Below, piece by piece: positions 5,792 through 7,418 of a DNA stretch of 7,418 nt. Positions within the stretch are counted from its first letter, which is position 1, and each line of letters starts with the position of its first letter. The stretch spans positions 1 to 7,418 of the forward strand of contig SBFT01000185.1 in NCBI GenBank assembly GCA_006227805.1. The letters are read 5' to 3'. The notes beneath the pieces were generated by a model. The model did no database searches and was not told the DNA's origin. It worked only from the letters and a program-made list of their open reading frames with translations. The position numbers were made by a program, and so were the translations under genes. This stretch comes from Paracoccaceae bacterium (GTDB lineage: Bacteria > Pseudomonadota > Alphaproteobacteria > Rhodobacterales > Rhodobacteraceae).

Positions 5792-5896
5792 ACGACGGCA
5801 ACTTAGAAGCTGCGCAACGCATATATGTCGTCCGTTCCGGTTTTGAACACCGCAGACGCATGTTTTTGCCGAGCGCCCCTGCCGGGATGATTTTTC

Positions 5897-7180
5897 ATGG
5901 AACTCAGAAGACCTCTCTCCGCGCTGACGACGGCGGCCCTGTTGATGGGGGGAACCGCCGCCCTGGCCGACTGCCCGATCAAGGTCGGCGTCCTGCATTC
6001 GCTGTCGGGCACGATGGCCATTTCCGAGACGACGCTGAAGGACACGATGCTGATGCTGGTGGCAGAGCAGAACGCCAAGGGCGGATTGCTGGGCTGCCAG
6101 ATCGAGGCCGTCGTGGTCGACCCGGCGTCGGACTGGCCGCTTTTCGCCGAAAAGGCGCGTGAACTGCTGACGGTGAACAACGTCGACGTGATCTTCGGCG
6201 CCTGGACCTCGGTGTCGCGCAAGTCCGTCCTTCCCGTGCTCGAGGAACTCAACGGGCTGATGTTCTACCCCGTCCAGTACGAGGGCGAGGAGAGCTCGCG
6301 CAACGTCTTCTACACCGGCGCCGCCCCGAACCAGCAGGCGATCCCCGCGACCGACTACTTCCTCGAGGAACTGGGCGTCGAGAAATTCGCTCTGCTGGGC
6401 ACCGACTATGTCTATCCGCGCACCACGAACAACATCCTCGAAAGCTACCTGATCTCGAAGGGGATCGCGAAGGAGGACATCTTCGTGAACTACACCCCCT
6501 TCGGTCATTCCGACTGGGCGACCATCGTGGCGGATGTCGTGGCTCTGGGCGCGGACGGCAAGCAGGTGGGCGTGATCTCGACCATCAACGGCGACGCCAA
6601 CATCGGTTTCTACAAGGAACTGGCGGCGGCCGGAGTTTCGGCGGACGACCTGCCCGTCGTGGCCTTCTCGGTCGGGGAAGAGGAACTCTCGGGTCTCGAC
6701 ACCTCGAACCTGGTCGGTCACCTGGCGGCCTGGAACTACTTCATGTCGGCCGACACGCCCGAGAACAAGTCCTTCATCGAGGCCTGGCACGCCTTCATCG
6801 GAGACACCAAGCGCGTGACGAACGACCCGATGGAAGCCCATTACATCGGTTTCAACATGTGGGTGAACGCGGTGACCGAAGCCGGGACCACCGATGTGGA
6901 CGCGGTGCGCGAGAAGATGTGGGGACAGGAATTCCCGAACCTCACCGGAGGCATGGCGGTGATGGGCACCAACCACCACCTCTCCAAGCCCGTCCTGATC
7001 GGCGAGATCCGCGCCGACGGTCAGTTCGACATCGTCAGCCAGACCACGGAAGTGCCGGGGGACGCCTGGACCGACTTCCTGCCGGACTCGGCGGTCCTGA
7101 CCTCGGACTGGAAGGACCTGGGCTGCGGCATGTACAACACCCAGACCTCGACCTGCGTGCAGCTGACCTCGAACTACTGA
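5897..7180 (+). CDS. urtA: Urea ABC transporter substrate-binding protein UrtA
   Basis: Periplasmic receptor of the high-affinity urea importer UrtABCDE, used for nitrogen scavenging. 427 residues with a Sec signal peptide ending ALA (cleavage about 24/25). The mature protein reads like UrtA throughout: IKVGVLHSLSGTMAISETTLKD (28-49), ASDWPLFAEKARELL (77-91), IFGAWTSVSRKSVLPV (99-114), FYPVQYEGEESSRNVFYTGA (123-142), APNQQAIPATD (143-153), GHLAAWNYF (274-282), RVTNDPMEAHYI (306-317) and NHHLSKPVLIGEIRADGQFDIV (359-380). Four cysteines (26, 67, 410, 420) sit in the mature protein and may pair as disulfides. Cys26 lies two residues after the cleavage site but lacks a lipobox. The ATG at 5897 has only a weak ribosome site (GGGA, 5884-5887). 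The amide-binding paralogue FmdD is similar, but the downstream urtB start favours urea. Expression is probably under nitrogen control, though no NtrC site was seen. Confidence 0.95.
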   Translation: MELRRPLSALTTAALLMGGTAALADCPIKVGVLHSLSGTMAISETTLKDTMLMLVAEQNAKGGLLGCQIEAVVVDPASDWPLFAEKARELLTVNNVDVIFGAWTSVSRKSVLPVLEELNGLMFYPVQYEGEESSRNVFYTGAAPNQQAIPATDYFLEELGVEKFALLGTDYVYPRTTNNILESYLISKGIAKEDIFVNYTPFGHSDWATIVADVVALGADGKQVGVISTINGDANIGFYKELAAAGVSADDLPVVAFSVGEEELSGLDTSNLVGHLAAWNYFMSADTPENKSFIEAWHAFIGDTKRVTNDPMEAHYIGFNMWVNAVTEAGTTDVDAVREKMWGQEFPNLTGGMAVMGTNHHLSKPVLIGEIRADGQFDIVSQTTEVPGDAWTDFLPDSAVLTSDWKDLGCGMYNTQTSTCVQLTSNY

Positions 7181-7190
7181 CGCAACCGGC

Positions 7191-7212
7191 GCGGCGCGCA
7201 CCCGCGCGCCGC
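7191..7212 (+). terminator. GC-rich hairpin between urtA and urtB (attenuator or mRNA-stabilising stem)
   Basis: GCGGCGCGC (7191-7199) pairs perfectly with GCGCGCCGC (7204-7212) around the loop ACCC; two more pairs can form beyond a C-C mismatch. It starts 11 nt after the urtA stop. Only CCCCTTTCC follows, so a classic U-tract is missing. Such stems after binding-protein genes often lower read-through or protect the 3' end of the upstream message, giving more receptor than permease. Confidence 0.55.
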
Positions 7213-7241
7213 CCCCTTTCCTCCGGTCAAGAAGACTTCAC

Positions 7242-7418
7242 ATGCTTCGACGGCTCATCCTCGCGCTGGTGCTCTGCCTGTCCGGCGCCGCCGCGCAGGC
7301 GCAGACCCTTCAGGACATCCTGCAGACCCATTCCGACGAGGTGCTGAGCCCCGGACGCCACAGCGTCGATGTCGTTCTGGGCGATCTGGTGGCCAGCGGA
7401 TTGCCGCAATCAGTCGAC
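7242..7418 (+). CDS. urtB: Urea ABC transporter permease UrtB, N-terminal fragment cut by window edge
   Basis: 59 codons are visible from ATG 7242-7244 with no stop before the right edge. The start is a signal-peptide-like segment, MLRRLILALVLCLSGAAAQA, followed by LQDILQTHSDEVLSPGRHSV and VVLGDLVASGLPQSV. UrtB differs from other branched-chain-type permeases in carrying an N-terminal signal and a soluble region before its membrane helices, which fits this. The membrane part is outside the window. It lies 61 nt after urtA, beyond a strong hairpin, with only a weak ribosome site (AAGAAG, 7229-7234). The identification rests mainly on position after urtA plus the N-terminal architecture. Confidence 0.8.
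   Translation, partial: MLRRLILALVLCLSGAAAQAQTLQDILQTHSDEVLSPGRHSVDVVLGDLVASGLPQSVD

Larger units (their letters stand above)
5204..5896. other. 690-bp intergenic region without a convincing gene
   Basis: Both strands contain open frames here, the longest on the minus strand (5216-5653, 145 codons), but none shows a recognisable domain, and third codon positions are not GC-enriched as they are in the flanking genes. The first half (5204-5570) holds only inverted repeats at 5283-5297 and 5428-5444. The second half (5590-5896) is locally richer in A/T runs and carries direct repeats, a dyad and several hairpins, so it is the likely promoter and leader region of urtA. I found no tRNA, no known riboswitch motif and no clear sigma-70 or sigma-54 promoter by eye. 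It could also contain a decayed gene or a small RNA. Confidence 0.6.

Noticed and set aside
5698..6162. 154-codon plus-strand frame starting before urtA with AGGA 7 nt upstream of its ATG
   Set aside because: It runs out of frame through the first 90 codons of urtA, has no recognisable protein and covers the hairpin-rich leader.
5780..7201. 473-codon minus-strand open frame opposite urtA
   Set aside because: Antisense shadow of urtA; His/Arg/Val/Gly-rich and without recognisable motifs.

Overview
The window looks like chromosomal DNA of an alphaproteobacterium, most likely from the Rhodobacterales (Rhodobacter/Roseobacter/Paracoccus type). The reasons are high GC with strongly GC-biased third codon positions, a TRAP transporter, and a urea ABC transporter start (urtA-urtB). 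The taxonomic call is inference from gene content and composition; there is no rRNA or other marker here.

Left half, minus strand (about 4194 down to 1): a tight operon read right to left. It runs from a 25-codon leader-like ORF (4117-4194) to a TRAP large permease (DctM type, 2826-4112, TTG start), a TRAP solute-binding protein (DctP type, 1814-2800), a TRAP small permease (DctQ type, 1295-1801, GTG start) and an N-acyl-D-amino-acid deacylase-type amidohydrolase (1-1291). The deacylase continues past the left edge and lacks its last ~50 residues. Gaps are 3-25 nt, so the genes are probably cotranscribed and partly translationally coupled. The combination suggests TRAP-driven import of an acidic N-acylated (D-)amino acid or related amide, which the deacylase hydrolyses in the cytoplasm.

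Middle (4195-5203): a divergent LysR-type regulator (4298-5203, plus strand) shares a ~100-bp control region with the operon. That region holds a plausible lysR promoter, a small inverted repeat, and an ATGC-N7-GCAT dyad that fits the LysR T-N11-A box.

Right half, plus strand (5204-7418): about 690 bp without a convincing gene but with several inverted and direct repeats and a hairpin-rich stretch. Then comes urtA (5897-7180, urea-binding protein), a strong GC-rich hairpin in the urtA-urtB gap, and the first 59 codons of urtB (7242 onward, cut by the right edge). The urt operon normally continues urtBCDE and serves nitrogen scavenging.

I do not see a clearly new system such as a defence island, mobile element or CRISPR array. 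The most interesting points are the deacylase/TRAP/LysR cluster with its M-P-Q order, the well-signalled 25-aa leader ORF, and the structured non-coding stretch ahead of urtA.
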